Shown here: in pieces, positions 9,111 to 18,553 of the stretch
How positions within the stretch are numbered: position 1 is the stretch's first letter
Layout of the letters: the number at the start of each line of letters is the position of its first letter
NCBI GenBank assembly: GCA_964479665.1
Contig: CAYZNN010000003.1
Span: forward strand, 62,001-126,000
Direction of reading: 5' to 3'
DNA from: UBA2287 sp964479665
GTDB taxonomy: Bacteria > Bacteroidota > Bacteroidia > Bacteroidales > Tenuifilaceae
DNA length: 64,000 bases
Position numbers and translations under genes: made by a program
Notes under the pieces: model-generated
Database searches by the model: none
Told to the model about the DNA's origin: nothing
The model's input: the letters and a program-made list of their open reading frames with translations, nothing else

Positions 9111-9127
9111 TTATAATAATCGCTGCC

Positions 9128-9583
9128 ATGAACGATTTTAAAAATACAAACGAAATTCTCGACTTTGCCATTGATAACGAGCAGAAAGCGGTCGATTTTT
9201 ACAACCAACTTGCTGCCAATGCGCGCAACGAGCACATGCAAATAACCTTCGAGGAGTTTGCTCGAGAGGAGATGGCCCATAAAGCCAAACTTTTGCAAAT
9301 AAAAACCGAGGGAATACTTACCCTTGTGCAGGGTGTAATTATTGATTTAAAACTTGCCGATTACATGGTTCGCACCGAACCATCGACCAATATGAGTTAC
9401 GAACAGGCTCTAGTGTTGGCCATGAAACGCGAAAAAGCAGCTTTCAAACTTTACTTAATGCTTGCTGAAAAAGCTGAAAGCGCTGAACTAAAGGCGCTCT
9501 TTTTGGCCCTAGCACAGGAGGAGTCGCGGCACAAGCTTCGCTTCGAAATTGAATACGATGAATACGTGCTGAGAGAAAACTAA
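9128..9583 (+). CDS. Ferritin-like diiron (rubrerythrin-type) protein
   Basis: 151 residues starting 17 bp after the fusion gene, so probably the last gene of that operon. Two helix pairs each contain a Glu followed by an E-x-x-H type motif: DNEQKAVDFY with REEMAHKAKL in the first half, KREKAAFKLY with QEESRHKLRF in the second. This is the four-helix ferritin/rubrerythrin diiron pattern. There is no C-terminal rubredoxin Cys4 domain, so it is a short erythrin rather than full rubrerythrin. Peroxide reduction or iron handling is the usual role of such proteins. Placement beside an oxygen-sensitive Fe-S complex suggests a protective role. Confidence 0.85.
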   Translation: MNDFKNTNEILDFAIDNEQKAVDFYNQLAANARNEHMQITFEEFAREEMAHKAKLLQIKTEGILTLVQGVIIDLKLADYMVRTEPSTNMSYEQALVLAMKREKAAFKLYLMLAEKAESAELKALFLALAQEESRHKLRFEIEYDEYVLREN

Positions 9584-9600
9584 TATTTAAAAAAATCAAT

Positions 9601-9632
9601 AAGGCTTCAGATTTTCTGAAGCCTTTTATTTT
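9601..9632 (+). terminator. Strong Rho-independent terminator
   Basis: A perfect 11-bp stem, AAGGCTTCAGA (9601-9611) with TCTGAAGCCTT (9615-9625), has a TTT loop and is followed by TTATTTT. It ends the redox operon. Confidence 0.92.
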
Positions 9633-9664
9633 GGTCACTAAATGCAGAAATTTAATGGAAAATA

Positions 9665-9696
9665 GTTGTTATAGTTAGGTGCATAGTTTATATTTG
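9665..9696 (+). promoter_or_regulatory. Bacteroidota-type promoter of the propeller/SpoIIE gene
   Basis: GTTG at 9665-9668, 20 nt, then TATATTTG at 9689-9696, which closely matches TTTG-N20-TAnnTTTG. The G of the -7 box is only 6 nt before ATG 9702, so the transcript could be leaderless if this promoter and this start are both used. Confidence 0.55.
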
Positions 9697-9701
9697 AAGG
9701 C

Positions 9702-12700
9702 ATGGGTAAGCTACTATATACTACAAAAGTTCAACTTCAGTGCATTGTATTGTTCTCTGCGCTAATGTTTTCATTCAACCAGCTTGCTTCTCAGGAGAAA
9801 TTAAGGCACAATCCTAACAAACGGCTTAACCAATACATACTGCGCAACTGGGACACCGAAAAGGGTATGCCTACCGATGCATCGGTAAATATAATTCAAA
9901 GTTCACAGGGCTACATATGGATTGCCACATATAATGGAATTGCCCGATTCGATGGGCAACGTTTTGCTTGTTTCGATCATAAAGTTGGAGATAACCTCTA
10001 CATCTCAAGCCAAATACAGGGTTTAGCCGAAGATGATGCTGGAAATATTTGGTTTGCCACTCTTCAGGGTATTGTGGGATATAATAATAACAAATTTTTT
10101 AGGTCACCTGCCTTAAACGATTTGAATAACAAATTGGTTGAAACTTTATTCTTCGATAAGCACTCAAAAAGATTATGGATTGGAACCAATGCAAATGGTA
10201 TTTATAGTTTCGATGGTGAGCAATTAACCCATTACCCCGAGTATTTCGCTTTATCTAAAGCAATTGTTAGCACCATTCATGCCGATGAACACAATAATAT
10301 TTGGATTGGCACCGAGGGTGGAGACATTATACGCTATTCAAACAGGGTTTTTGAAAGAATTGGATCAAGTAATATGTTTGGAACCGTTACTTCGTTCTAT
10401 GCTAATTCTAGTGGAAGGGTATGGATTGCCACTGGAAACGGTGTGTATACCTACGAACTAGGTAAGCTTAACCGATTTGCCGAAATTCCAGTGGCTAAAG
10501 TAACCGAAGTGCTTGAGGATACCAATGGCTTTTTGTGGGTTGGTTCGCAGAATGGCTTGTATAGGTACAATATTAAGCAGAAACATATAGATAGTTTGAC
10601 AGAAGATAATGGCTTTCCTAGCAATATTATCAGAAATTTTATTGTCGATAGGCAAGGCTCGCTTTGGATTGCAACTTACCGAAAAGGTATTGTACAACTA
10701 ACCGACGGGCCTGTTTATAACATTTCAACCGACCAGGGCCTTAGTACCAACATAATTGCAGGTATTGCTCAGTATGGGGCCAACGCTTATTTAATTGGGC
10801 ATGAAATTGGCAAGATTGAAATTCTTGAAAATAACACGATTCGACCCTTCAATACTAAGATTCCCATACCAAAGGATAGGCTTAAACACTTAATGGTCGA
10901 TTGCCATAAAACCCTTTGGATTAGCACTTACAGCGGTTTGCTGAGAATAGATAAAGATGGGAATGAAGTATTTTTTAATTTTAAAAATGGTTTTCCAAGC
11001 GAATCTATACGCTTAACTTTTGAGGATAGTAACGGTAATATTTGGGTTGGTACCCGCTCCGAAGGATTGTTCCGAATGAACCGAGACGGAACAATACTCC
11101 AGACTTACAATCAGCGTAATGGTTTTGGCTCCAATTTTATAATGGCCATTGTGCAAGACCAAAAGGGTCGTATTGTGGTATCGACCAAAAACGGTATTCA
11201 CATCATTGAAAATAATAAAGTTTCAAAGGTTTTGTCGACCAATGAAGGGGTGCCCAGCAGTTTCTCGTTCAATATTCATGTCGACTCGAGTAATGGTTTT
11301 TGGGTTGCGTCCAACGATGGGCTTATTCGTATTGAGAGGGATTCGCTAATTTTTGTTTACAATACCGATAACGGACTTTTTGATAACTCTATTTACGATG
11401 TACTGGAGGATGGCTTTGGCAATTTGTGGCTACCCTCAGCTTTTGGTATAATTAAACTTAAAAAGGATCAACTCGAAAGTTATGCAAATGGTGAAGTAAA
11501 AAATTATTCGCAACGTGTATTCGATCGGAGCGACGGCATGAAAAGTAATAACTGCATTGGTGCTACAAAAAGTATGGTTGCCCAAAACGGACAGGTTCTT
11601 TTTACCACTTTTGGGGGAGTTGCAATTATCGACCCTAAAACCATTGAGGAAGCCGATGGTTTTGAGAGCGTTATTTTTGAAAGCATGTTTGGCGATGCAA
11701 TCGAGTACTTTCCTACTTCAAAAGGATTTACCCTCGCCCCGGGTCATAAACATTTCCAAATATATTTCACTACATTAAACCTTGTTAACCCCGAGAAGGT
11801 TCAGTTTCGCTACAAACTTGAGCCATTCGATAACGAATGGATTCTTGCATCATCAGGGAGGTCGGCTAGCTATACAAACCTTTCGCCGGGTAACTACAAT
11901 TTTATTGTAAGGTTGCTGAATAAAGAGGGGCAATGTTCAACTCAAAGCTACCCAGTAGCTATTCATATTGAGCCCAATTGGTACCAAACCAACTGGTTTA
12001 TAATACTGTTCTCATTAGCAATTGCAAGCTTAATTTGGCTGATTTACAAAGTCAGAACCCATGCCATAAAAGATCAGAAGGATAATCTCGAAAGGTTGGT
12101 TCGTGAACGAACTGCCCTAATTCTAGAGCAAAAGCAAGAATTGGAGCGCCAGGCCTTTGAACTCGAAAAGTTATCGATTGTGGCAAGTCATACAAATAAT
12201 GCCATACTTATTGCCGATGGAGTAGGTAAGATTCTCTGGGTAAACGATGCCTTTACCAAATTGTACCAATACACCCTAGAAGAATTTATCAGTTTGAAAG
12301 GTGATTCAATATTTAAAACTAGCGCAAACGACGATATTGCCTATGTTATTGGAAACTGTATTGAAACAAAAGAGCCCGTCTCGTATACTGTTCAGGCTGC
12401 AAAAAAAGGTGGTGAGAAAACTTGGATTCAGACTACCCTTACTCCCATACTAAACCCAAATGGTAGCATACGTAACATTGTGGCAATAGATACCGACATA
12501 ACCCTGCTTAAAGATGCAGAAGCAGAAATGGTTGGTATGAGCGAGGAAATTCTAACCCAAACCGAAGCAATTAGTAAGCAACGCGATGAGTTGGAGCAAC
12601 TTAACAATCTGCTAATTATTCAGAAAGATAATGTTGAAGCAAGCATACGCTACGCCAAAACAATACAGTCTGCCGTACTTCCCGACCCAAAAACTTTAAA

Positions 12701-13409
12701 TAACTTTTTCGATTCATTTGTTATTTTCAAACCCCGCGATATTGTTAGCGGCGATTTCTACTGGTTTTATAAATTGGAATCAGAGAGTGGCAATTCATCA
12801 AAATTTCTATTAGCTGTGGTCGATTGTACAGGGCATGGTGTTCCGGGCGCACTCATGAGCATGATAGGTAGCCGCTTGCTAACCGAAATAGTAACTGAAC
12901 ATAAAAAACATTCTCCATCATCAATTTTAACTAAATTGAGTACTCTGATAACTATGGCTTTGCGACAAGATGTTAGTGAAAGTTTCGATGGAATGGATGT
13001 TGCCCTTTGTCAAATTGAATTTGAAATGCCCAGCGAAGTAAAGTTGACATTTTCTGGAGCAAACCGACCAGTACATATCCTAAAACAGGGCAGTTCAACT
13101 TTTGAAACCATTCGAGGTAGCCGAAAAATGATAGGTGGAATTATGCCCGATATCGACCCTGTTTTTTCAGAGCATACTGTTGTACTTCATTCGGGCGATC
13201 TATTCGTTTTAAATACCGACGGTTTTACCGACCAGAATGGACTGGATAAAGTCAAATTCTCTTCGGCCCGAATGTTCAATACAATTGTCGAAAATATTGA
13301 GAAGCCCCTTAGCCAAGTTGGTCAAATACTCGACAATGCTTTTGAGGAGTACAAAGCCAACCAATCCCAACGCGACGATGCAACTGTTATTGGTATTCGT
13401 ATTCGTTAG
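9702..13409 (+). CDS. Reg_prop/Y_Y_Y sensor with PAS and SpoIIE-type PP2C phosphatase
   Basis: 1235 residues. An N-terminal signal peptide (1-~29) leads to a large periplasmic beta-propeller made of repeated W-I/V-G/A-T units (~35-640), a Y_Y_Y domain (~690-755), one membrane helix (~764-783, WFIILFSLAIASLIWLIY) and a coiled coil. A PAS domain follows (~830-940, GVGKILWVNDAFTKLY), then a second coiled coil and a C-terminal SpoIIE/PP2C phosphatase (~981-1235) with metal-site segments GDFYWF, VVDCTGHGVPGALMSM and LNTDGFTDQNG. It lacks a histidine kinase or HTH output. It probably senses an extracellular ligand and dephosphorylates a cytoplasmic Ser/Thr target such as an anti-sigma antagonist. 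No such partner is encoded nearby. Confidence 0.9.
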   Translation: MGKLLYTTKVQLQCIVLFSALMFSFNQLASQEKLRHNPNKRLNQYILRNWDTEKGMPTDASVNIIQSSQGYIWIATYNGIARFDGQRFACFDHKVGDNLYISSQIQGLAEDDAGNIWFATLQGIVGYNNNKFFRSPALNDLNNKLVETLFFDKHSKRLWIGTNANGIYSFDGEQLTHYPEYFALSKAIVSTIHADEHNNIWIGTEGGDIIRYSNRVFERIGSSNMFGTVTSFYANSSGRVWIATGNGVYTYELGKLNRFAEIPVAKVTEVLEDTNGFLWVGSQNGLYRYNIKQKHIDSLTEDNGFPSNIIRNFIVDRQGSLWIATYRKGIVQLTDGPVYNISTDQGLSTNIIAGIAQYGANAYLIGHEIGKIEILENNTIRPFNTKIPIPKDRLKHLMVDCHKTLWISTYSGLLRIDKDGNEVFFNFKNGFPSESIRLTFEDSNGNIWVGTRSEGLFRMNRDGTILQTYNQRNGFGSNFIMAIVQDQKGRIVVSTKNGIHIIENNKVSKVLSTNEGVPSSFSFNIHVDSSNGFWVASNDGLIRIERDSLIFVYNTDNGLFDNSIYDVLEDGFGNLWLPSAFGIIKLKKDQLESYANGEVKNYSQRVFDRSDGMKSNNCIGATKSMVAQNGQVLFTTFGGVAIIDPKTIEEADGFESVIFESMFGDAIEYFPTSKGFTLAPGHKHFQIYFTTLNLVNPEKVQFRYKLEPFDNEWILASSGRSASYTNLSPGNYNFIVRLLNKEGQCSTQSYPVAIHIEPNWYQTNWFIILFSLAIASLIWLIYKVRTHAIKDQKDNLERLVRERTALILEQKQELERQAFELEKLSIVASHTNNAILIADGVGKILWVNDAFTKLYQYTLEEFISLKGDSIFKTSANDDIAYVIGNCIETKEPVSYTVQAAKKGGEKTWIQTTLTPILNPNGSIRNIVAIDTDITLLKDAEAEMVGMSEEILTQTEAISKQRDELEQLNNLLIIQKDNVEASIRYAKTIQSAVLPDPKTLNNFFDSFVIFKPRDIVSGDFYWFYKLESESGNSSKFLLAVVDCTGHGVPGALMSMIGSRLLTEIVTEHKKHSPSSILTKLSTLITMALRQDVSESFDGMDVALCQIEFEMPSEVKLTFSGANRPVHILKQGSSTFETIRGSRKMIGGIMPDIDPVFSEHTVVLHSGDLFVLNTDGFTDQNGLDKVKFSSARMFNTIVENIEKPLSQVGQILDNAFEEYKANQSQRDDATVIGIRIR

Positions 13410-13505
13410 CCGTGCATTTGCAAACAATTCAATAAATTAGGTTAATGCACGTTTAATGGCAATTAATTTATATTTTTAGCTTCAATTTTGCAACAAATAT
13501 TTACC

Positions 13506-16295
13506 ATGATTGCCAATTCTAGCAAATCGTTAATAATCATTCTTTTTGCCTTTACAACTTCCATTTCGGTTTTTGCACAAACCGATAAGTATGCTGAACA
13601 AACCAGAAAGGCCGATTCCCTTGCCTCAGTTGGTTTGTATATGCAGGCATTGCCGCAGTATTTGGCAATATTAAAGCAGTATCCTACCGATGCCTCAATT
13701 CAATTTAAAACTGGAGTTGCCTATTTATTGGGTCCCCAAAAAATTAACGATGCTTTGCACCTATTGCGCCAAGCATCAACAAAAAGTGTCGATAATTTGG
13801 TTTACTTCTATTTGGCTCAGGCGCACTACCTGAATTACTCCTTCTATGAGGCTATTGAGTACCTTAGGCGTTTTACAATTAATGGTGGTAGCCCAAAAGT
13901 TTCGAAACAGCAGGTAGAACAAATTTTAAGCTGGTGCGAGAATGGTAACTTTCTGCTCAAGTTCTATTTTCAACCTAGAATAATTGAGAAAAAAGGGATT
14001 GCCAGTAAAGAGTTAATACATTACACACCCAAGGTAAATAGAAACGGTATTTTTATTACAACGCCAAGTACCCTCAAAACCTCTACCGATATTCGAATGA
14101 ACCATGAGTCGATAGTTTTCTTCCCAACCAACCCGCAGGTTGGGGATAGGGTATACTTTTCGAGTTACGGCAACACAACCTCGCAAGGCAAGGATATTTT
14201 TTATACCGAAAGGCTCCCCGATGGCTTTTGGAGCAAACCCCAGAACTTGGGCGATGCCATTAACACACCCTTCAACGAGGATTTTCCCTACCTCACTCAC
14301 GATGGATCCACACTATTTTTTGCGTCGCGAGGGCACTACAGCATGGGTGGATACGATATTTACAGGTCGGTTTACAATTCTGAAATGGGGCAGTGGTCGG
14401 CTCCCGAAAATATTGGGTTCCCTTACATTTCACCTCACGACGATATGCTTTTTGTACCCGATTCTGTTAATACAACGGCCATTTTCTTTACCAATCGTAA
14501 TATGCCGGCCGACAGCCTCAGCGTTGTTCTGGTTGAACTCGATATCAATCCCATTCGAAAAGCTGTAACAACGCTAGAACCCGTAAGGGAAATTGCCCAG
14601 CTCAACCCAAACCTGCCCAAGCCTGCAGCAAAACCTGAAACACAAGCTCCCGTAGTCCAGAGTAAAACTGCCAAGTTCAGTGCCGTTGAAAACGATGCTG
14701 AATATACAAGAATTTTGACTAATGGATTTATGGAACAAATGAAAACTGATTCGCTTCGCAGTCAGTTGGAAACGCTTAGGGCACGGTTCGACCATATTAC
14801 TACCGCCGACGAACGCAGGAGGCTCGAAGCCCAGGTGGTACGTGTTGAAGATGCCATGCTTCTGGCACAGCAGAATGCCGATATGGCTTTTGCACGTGCT
14901 AGCCAAATTGAACAGGAATACCTTACAGGTAAGAGGGTTCCCAACGAGCCTAAAAGCGAGAGTTTTGCAGTTGATAATCCCCAGTTTTTATACCAGGCGC
15001 AGTTTGCTACAACCGTTTTCCAGTCGGAAGAATTAAAAAAATTGGCCAATGCCGAACGCAATGCCGATGCTCTAAACCAGCAAAAACGTGAGCTTATTGA
15101 GTTGCGAAAAAGTATTATTGAACTCGAAAGCAAGGAGAATTACGAACAGGATCCCAATTACAAAAAATTATACAGCAATTATATATCGAGAATAAATACT
15201 TTTAATAATTCTTTCTCAGGTTTCATAAGTTTGAAAAGGAAGTTGTATTCCGACTGTATTTCGGTGGCTATGGTAAAGCAGGGAGCATCGAACAGGCCCG
15301 AAATTCGTGGCGAAATCGATAAAGCCAACACAAATTTTCGTAATGCCAATTCCATTCGTAACAATATGGCTCCCGAAAGTGCTGATGAATCTGGGTTCGA
15401 AGCCCTGCTTCTCGACGATTTGGGTGTGCTCCGCCTCGAACTGGTTTTTGCTCGGCTTTGGGGGTTAAAGCTTTTTGAGCAATCGACCCTCAGCTCAATT
15501 ATCAGAATTGAGCAGGCTCTTTTTGGAGCCACTACAACCAAGCCTTTCGAAACCGATAAACCTTTGGCAGATACCCCTACTTCAACTTCAGTACTTCAGT
15601 CACAGATTGTTCGTCACGAAACGGGTAAAATGGTTGAAACCATTAATATTAAGCCCGAAGAGAACCCCGAGTTTGCCATACTCGATAAATCGCCCTATGG
15701 CCCAGAAAACCCTGTACCCGTCGATGAGCCTTTCCCTGCGGGGGTTTTGTATAAAATTCAACTTGGAGCATTCAGCAACCCCGTTAATTTTCAAATGTTT
15801 AAGGGAGTTACCCCCATTACAGCCGAAAAGGTAAGTGGAGGGAAGGTAACAAAGTACTATGCAGGAAAATTTACCAAGTTGAAGAATGCCGAAAACGCTC
15901 TTTCGCAACTCAAATCCATTGGATTCAAGGATGGTTTCATTGTTGCATGGCACAATGGCCGAACCGTTGCCCCTTCGAGGGCCCAAAGCCTCGAAACGCA
16001 AGTTTCACAACCGTCTAATCCTTCGCAAGTCGAACTGCAAGTTCAGAATTCGCAGGCAAACTACATGATTCAGCTGGGCACCTACAAGGGTAAGCTCCCC
16101 GATAACATTACTCAAACTGTGAGAGCCTTAGCACCTGGGAAGGACATTGTGCGAAAACCCGATGGGCAAGGAGGTTTTATTTATTCCATTGGCTCGTTTC
16201 GCACCTCTGATGAAGCAAGCAGGGTTAAGGATAATATTGTGGCAAGTGGAATTGGCGGCGCTAAAGTTATTACTGTTGAAACAGCTTCGGAGTAG
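13506..16295 (+). CDS. TPR-PD40-SPOR envelope protein
   Basis: 929 residues from ATG 13506; TTG 13488 would only prepend six residues. A signal peptide ends near VFAQ. TPR-like helices follow (~20-125), then a WD40-like PD40 propeller segment (~190-320, with DIFYTERLPDG, DGSTLFFASRG, GGYDIYRS). A long charged coiled-coil region (~400-560) and two C-terminal SPOR-like modules come next (YKIQLGAFSNPVNF at ~757, YMIQLGTYKGKLPD at ~857). PD40/TPR proteins of this kind are typical of Bacteroidota periplasm, related in layout to PorE-like and OmpA-associated proteins. SPOR domains bind denuded peptidoglycan. Specific partners are unknown. Confidence 0.8.
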   Translation: MIANSSKSLIIILFAFTTSISVFAQTDKYAEQTRKADSLASVGLYMQALPQYLAILKQYPTDASIQFKTGVAYLLGPQKINDALHLLRQASTKSVDNLVYFYLAQAHYLNYSFYEAIEYLRRFTINGGSPKVSKQQVEQILSWCENGNFLLKFYFQPRIIEKKGIASKELIHYTPKVNRNGIFITTPSTLKTSTDIRMNHESIVFFPTNPQVGDRVYFSSYGNTTSQGKDIFYTERLPDGFWSKPQNLGDAINTPFNEDFPYLTHDGSTLFFASRGHYSMGGYDIYRSVYNSEMGQWSAPENIGFPYISPHDDMLFVPDSVNTTAIFFTNRNMPADSLSVVLVELDINPIRKAVTTLEPVREIAQLNPNLPKPAAKPETQAPVVQSKTAKFSAVENDAEYTRILTNGFMEQMKTDSLRSQLETLRARFDHITTADERRRLEAQVVRVEDAMLLAQQNADMAFARASQIEQEYLTGKRVPNEPKSESFAVDNPQFLYQAQFATTVFQSEELKKLANAERNADALNQQKRELIELRKSIIELESKENYEQDPNYKKLYSNYISRINTFNNSFSGFISLKRKLYSDCISVAMVKQGASNRPEIRGEIDKANTNFRNANSIRNNMAPESADESGFEALLLDDLGVLRLELVFARLWGLKLFEQSTLSSIIRIEQALFGATTTKPFETDKPLADTPTSTSVLQSQIVRHETGKMVETINIKPEENPEFAILDKSPYGPENPVPVDEPFPAGVLYKIQLGAFSNPVNFQMFKGVTPITAEKVSGGKVTKYYAGKFTKLKNAENALSQLKSIGFKDGFIVAWHNGRTVAPSRAQSLETQVSQPSNPSQVELQVQNSQANYMIQLGTYKGKLPDNITQTVRALAPGKDIVRKPDGQGGFIYSIGSFRTSDEASRVKDNIVASGIGGAKVITVETASE

Positions 16296-16383
16296 CCTTT
16301 AATATTTTTTAATATTAAAATACTCCCGAAAAGTGGAAATGGACGATTGCATGAACTAAATATATGCTAATTTAGTGCTCTAA

Positions 16384-16692
16384 ATGTTGTTGCAAATGTC
16401 GGATAGGAAAGTGAAAAATAAACCGAAACAGCACGATTTAAAAAAGGAGTTTGCTTCGCATCGTTACGCTTTACTGCTTTACAACGATGACCATAACCTT
16501 TTTGATTTTGTGGTTGAGAGTTTAGTGGAAGTTTGCGGGCACGATAGCATTCAGGCAGAGCAATGCGCCACAATTGCGCATTATAAAGGCAAATGCTGTG
16601 TTAAAAATGGCGAATTCGAAGTGCTTAGCCACATGAAGGAACAACTGAATACTAAAGGTTTAAGTGCAACTATTGAAATAGAATCATTGTAA
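16384..16692 (+). CDS. clpS: ClpS adaptor of the ClpAP/ClpCP protease
   Basis: 102 residues, or 98 if the ATG at 16396 is used. ClpS family signatures are visible: YALLLYNDDHNLFDFV, with the NDD region that contacts the N-degron amino group, then VEVCGHDSIQAEQC and the histidine in TIAHYKGKC. The C-terminal LSATIEIE strand is also typical. It delivers N-end-rule substrates to Clp ATPase in the cytoplasm. No clp ATPase lies in the window. It ends 1 bp before the NfeD-like gene, so the three genes up to 18145 are likely one transcript. Confidence 0.88.
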   Translation: MLLQMSDRKVKNKPKQHDLKKEFASHRYALLLYNDDHNLFDFVVESLVEVCGHDSIQAEQCATIAHYKGKCCVKNGEFEVLSHMKEQLNTKGLSATIEIESL

Positions 16693-16693
16693 T

Positions 16694-17155
16694 ATGACAG
16701 GTATAATAGTTTTAATTATAATCGGATTACTCCTCATTTTGGTTGAGTTTCTATTAATTCCCGGTATAACCATTGCTGGTTTGGGTGGAGTAGCTTTTAT
16801 TTCGGGAGGTATTATTTGGGCATACGTGGGTTATGGTTCCACTGTAGGTCACATTGTGCTGGCCTCATCCCTCTTCAGTACCGTGCTGCTCATTTTTCTG
16901 GCACTCCGTTCCAATACCTGGAAACGCTTTATGCTTACAACCAATATTGATAGCAGCGTTGAGGATAGTGCCGACGAGGAGTTTATTAAACCCCACGACA
17001 CGGGTGTTACCATTAGTCGTTTGGCGCCCATTGGCAAAGCCCGAATAAACAATATGGTGGTTGAGGCCAAGTCGACTGGCGAGTACATAGAGGAGAAATC
17101 AGAGATTGAGGTAATACGTATCGAAGGTTCAAAAGTAATTGTTAAACCCAAATAA
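16694..17155 (+). CDS. NfeD-like membrane protein
   Basis: 153 residues. Two or three hydrophobic segments occupy ~1-75 (GIIVLIIIGLLLILVEFLLI, then GLGGVAFISGGIIWAYVG and a third). A soluble C-terminal OB-fold-like domain (~100-153) contains GKARINNMVVEAKSTGEYI and IEVIRIEGSKVIVKP. This is the short NfeD type that accompanies flotillin/stomatin-like proteins. The flotillin gene begins 10 bp downstream, the canonical pairing. Confidence 0.88.
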   Translation: MTGIIVLIIIGLLLILVEFLLIPGITIAGLGGVAFISGGIIWAYVGYGSTVGHIVLASSLFSTVLLIFLALRSNTWKRFMLTTNIDSSVEDSADEEFIKPHDTGVTISRLAPIGKARINNMVVEAKSTGEYIEEKSEIEVIRIEGSKVIVKPK

Positions 17156-17164
17156 CTTAATAAA

Positions 17165-18145
17165 ATGGATGGAATTGGATTTTATTTAGCAATCATTGTG
17201 GCCAGTTTTGTTGGCTTGGTCATTCTTATGTACTTTGTGCCCATTGGCATTTGGTTTCAGGCATTGGTTTCCAATGTTCGTATGTCGCTCATTCAGCTCA
17301 TTGTTATGCGTTGGAGAAAGGTGCCACCCCGAGAAATAGTTGATGCTATGATTACAGGAACAAAAGCCGGTTTGGCTCTAAATGCTAATCACCTGGAGGC
17401 CCACTACCTAGCTGGTGGAAGGGTGCGCAAAGTTGTAAACGCTTTGGTATCGGCACAGAAAGCCAATATTCCACTCGATTTTAAAATGGCTACCGCTATC
17501 GATTTGGCTGGTCGCGATGTATTTGAGGCAGTTCAAATGTCGGTTAACCCAAAGGTTATCAATACTCCTCCTGTTACCGCTGTTGCCAAGGATGGTATTC
17601 AACTAATAGCCAAAGCACGTGTTACCGTTAGGGCTAACATTAAGCAGCTGGTTGGAGGTGCTGGTGAGGAAACCGTTTTGGCCCGCGTTGGTGAAGGAAT
17701 TGTTTCTTCAATAGGTTCGTCCGATTCTCATAAGAAGGTTCTTGAGAACCCCGACTTCATTTCGAGGGTTGTACTCGAAAAGGGCCTCGATGCGGGTACC
17801 GCTTTCGAAATACTTTCCATCGACATTGCCGACATTGACATAGGACGTAATATTGGTGCCGTATTACAAATGGACCAAGCCAATGCTGATAAGAACATTG
17901 CGCAGGCAAAAGCTGAGGAGCGCAGGGCAATGGCTGTGGCCATGGAGCAGGAAATGAAAGCGAAAGCTCAGGAAGCACGTGCAAAGGTTATTGAAGCCGA
18001 AGCGCAAATTCCTTTGGCAATGGCCGAGGCCTTCCGAAGCGGTAATTTGGGTATAATGGATTACTACAAGTTGCGTAACATTGAGGCCGATACCAATATG
18101 CGCGAAAACATTGCCAAGGATTCGGGAACTGAAAAGAAAAAGTAA
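17165..18145 (+). CDS. floA: Flotillin-like protein FloA
   Basis: 326 residues, matching the FloA/YqfA (UPF0365) family length. An N-terminal hydrophobic hairpin (~5-50) is followed by a conserved PHB-like core (MRWRKVPPREIVDAMI, GTKAGLALNANHLEAHYLAGG, VARVGEGIVSSIGSS-type segments) and an Ala/Glu/Lys-rich coiled coil (~235-300). Flotillins organise functional membrane microdomains. Operon context with the NfeD gene supports the call. It is ended by a strong terminator. Confidence 0.95.
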   Translation: MDGIGFYLAIIVASFVGLVILMYFVPIGIWFQALVSNVRMSLIQLIVMRWRKVPPREIVDAMITGTKAGLALNANHLEAHYLAGGRVRKVVNALVSAQKANIPLDFKMATAIDLAGRDVFEAVQMSVNPKVINTPPVTAVAKDGIQLIAKARVTVRANIKQLVGGAGEETVLARVGEGIVSSIGSSDSHKKVLENPDFISRVVLEKGLDAGTAFEILSIDIADIDIGRNIGAVLQMDQANADKNIAQAKAEERRAMAVAMEQEMKAKAQEARAKVIEAEAQIPLAMAEAFRSGNLGIMDYYKLRNIEADTNMRENIAKDSGTEKKK

Positions 18146-18164
18146 GTTTTATATAACTGATTTT

Positions 18165-18197
18165 AAAAGGGATGGAATTTACTTCCATCCCTTTTTT
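18165..18197 (+). terminator. Rho-independent terminator after floA
   Basis: The stem AAAAGGGATGGAA (18165-18177) pairs with TTCCATCCC plus TTTTTT (18183-18197), with a 5-nt loop. Confidence 0.92.
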
Positions 18198-18294
18198 CAT
18201 TTACATGGGTTTTTTTCGAAATATGTTTTGTTTAGTCTGCAGGTTTTTATACTTTTGCCATGCTTTTTGAATACCCTGTGGGTTTAAACGTTCT

Positions 18295-18381
18295 GGTGAG
18301 GTGGGTGAGTGGCTGAAACCAGCAGTTTGCTAAACTGCCGTACTCGAAAGGGTACCGGGGGTTCGAATCCCCCCCTCACCG
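18295..18381 (+). tRNA. tRNA-Ser (anticodon GCT)
   Basis: Acceptor GGTGAGG (18295-18301) pairs with CCTCACC (18374-18380); G18381 is the discriminator. The anticodon arm is GCAGT-TTGCTAA-ACTGC (18322-18338), with GCT at 18329-18331. A long variable arm and the T-arm GTTCGAATC are present, as expected for a class II serine tRNA reading AGC/AGU. CCA is not encoded. Confidence 0.95.
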
Positions 18382-18391
18382 CAGAAAGTTT

Positions 18392-18466
<75 letters not shown>

Positions 18467-18473
18467 CAAAGCA

Positions 18474-18503
18474 AGGGAACACCGATAGGCGTTCCCTTTT
18501 TTA
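18474..18503 (+). terminator. Terminator of the tRNA transcript
   Basis: AGGGAACACC, GATA, GGCGTTCCCT form a hairpin with one mismatch, followed by TTTTTATT. It lies 8 nt past tRNA-Pro. Confidence 0.8.
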
Positions 18504-18553
18504 TTACCTTATAACGAAGGTCGCAGTGTCGAACCGAGTCTCGCTCTGTGAGA

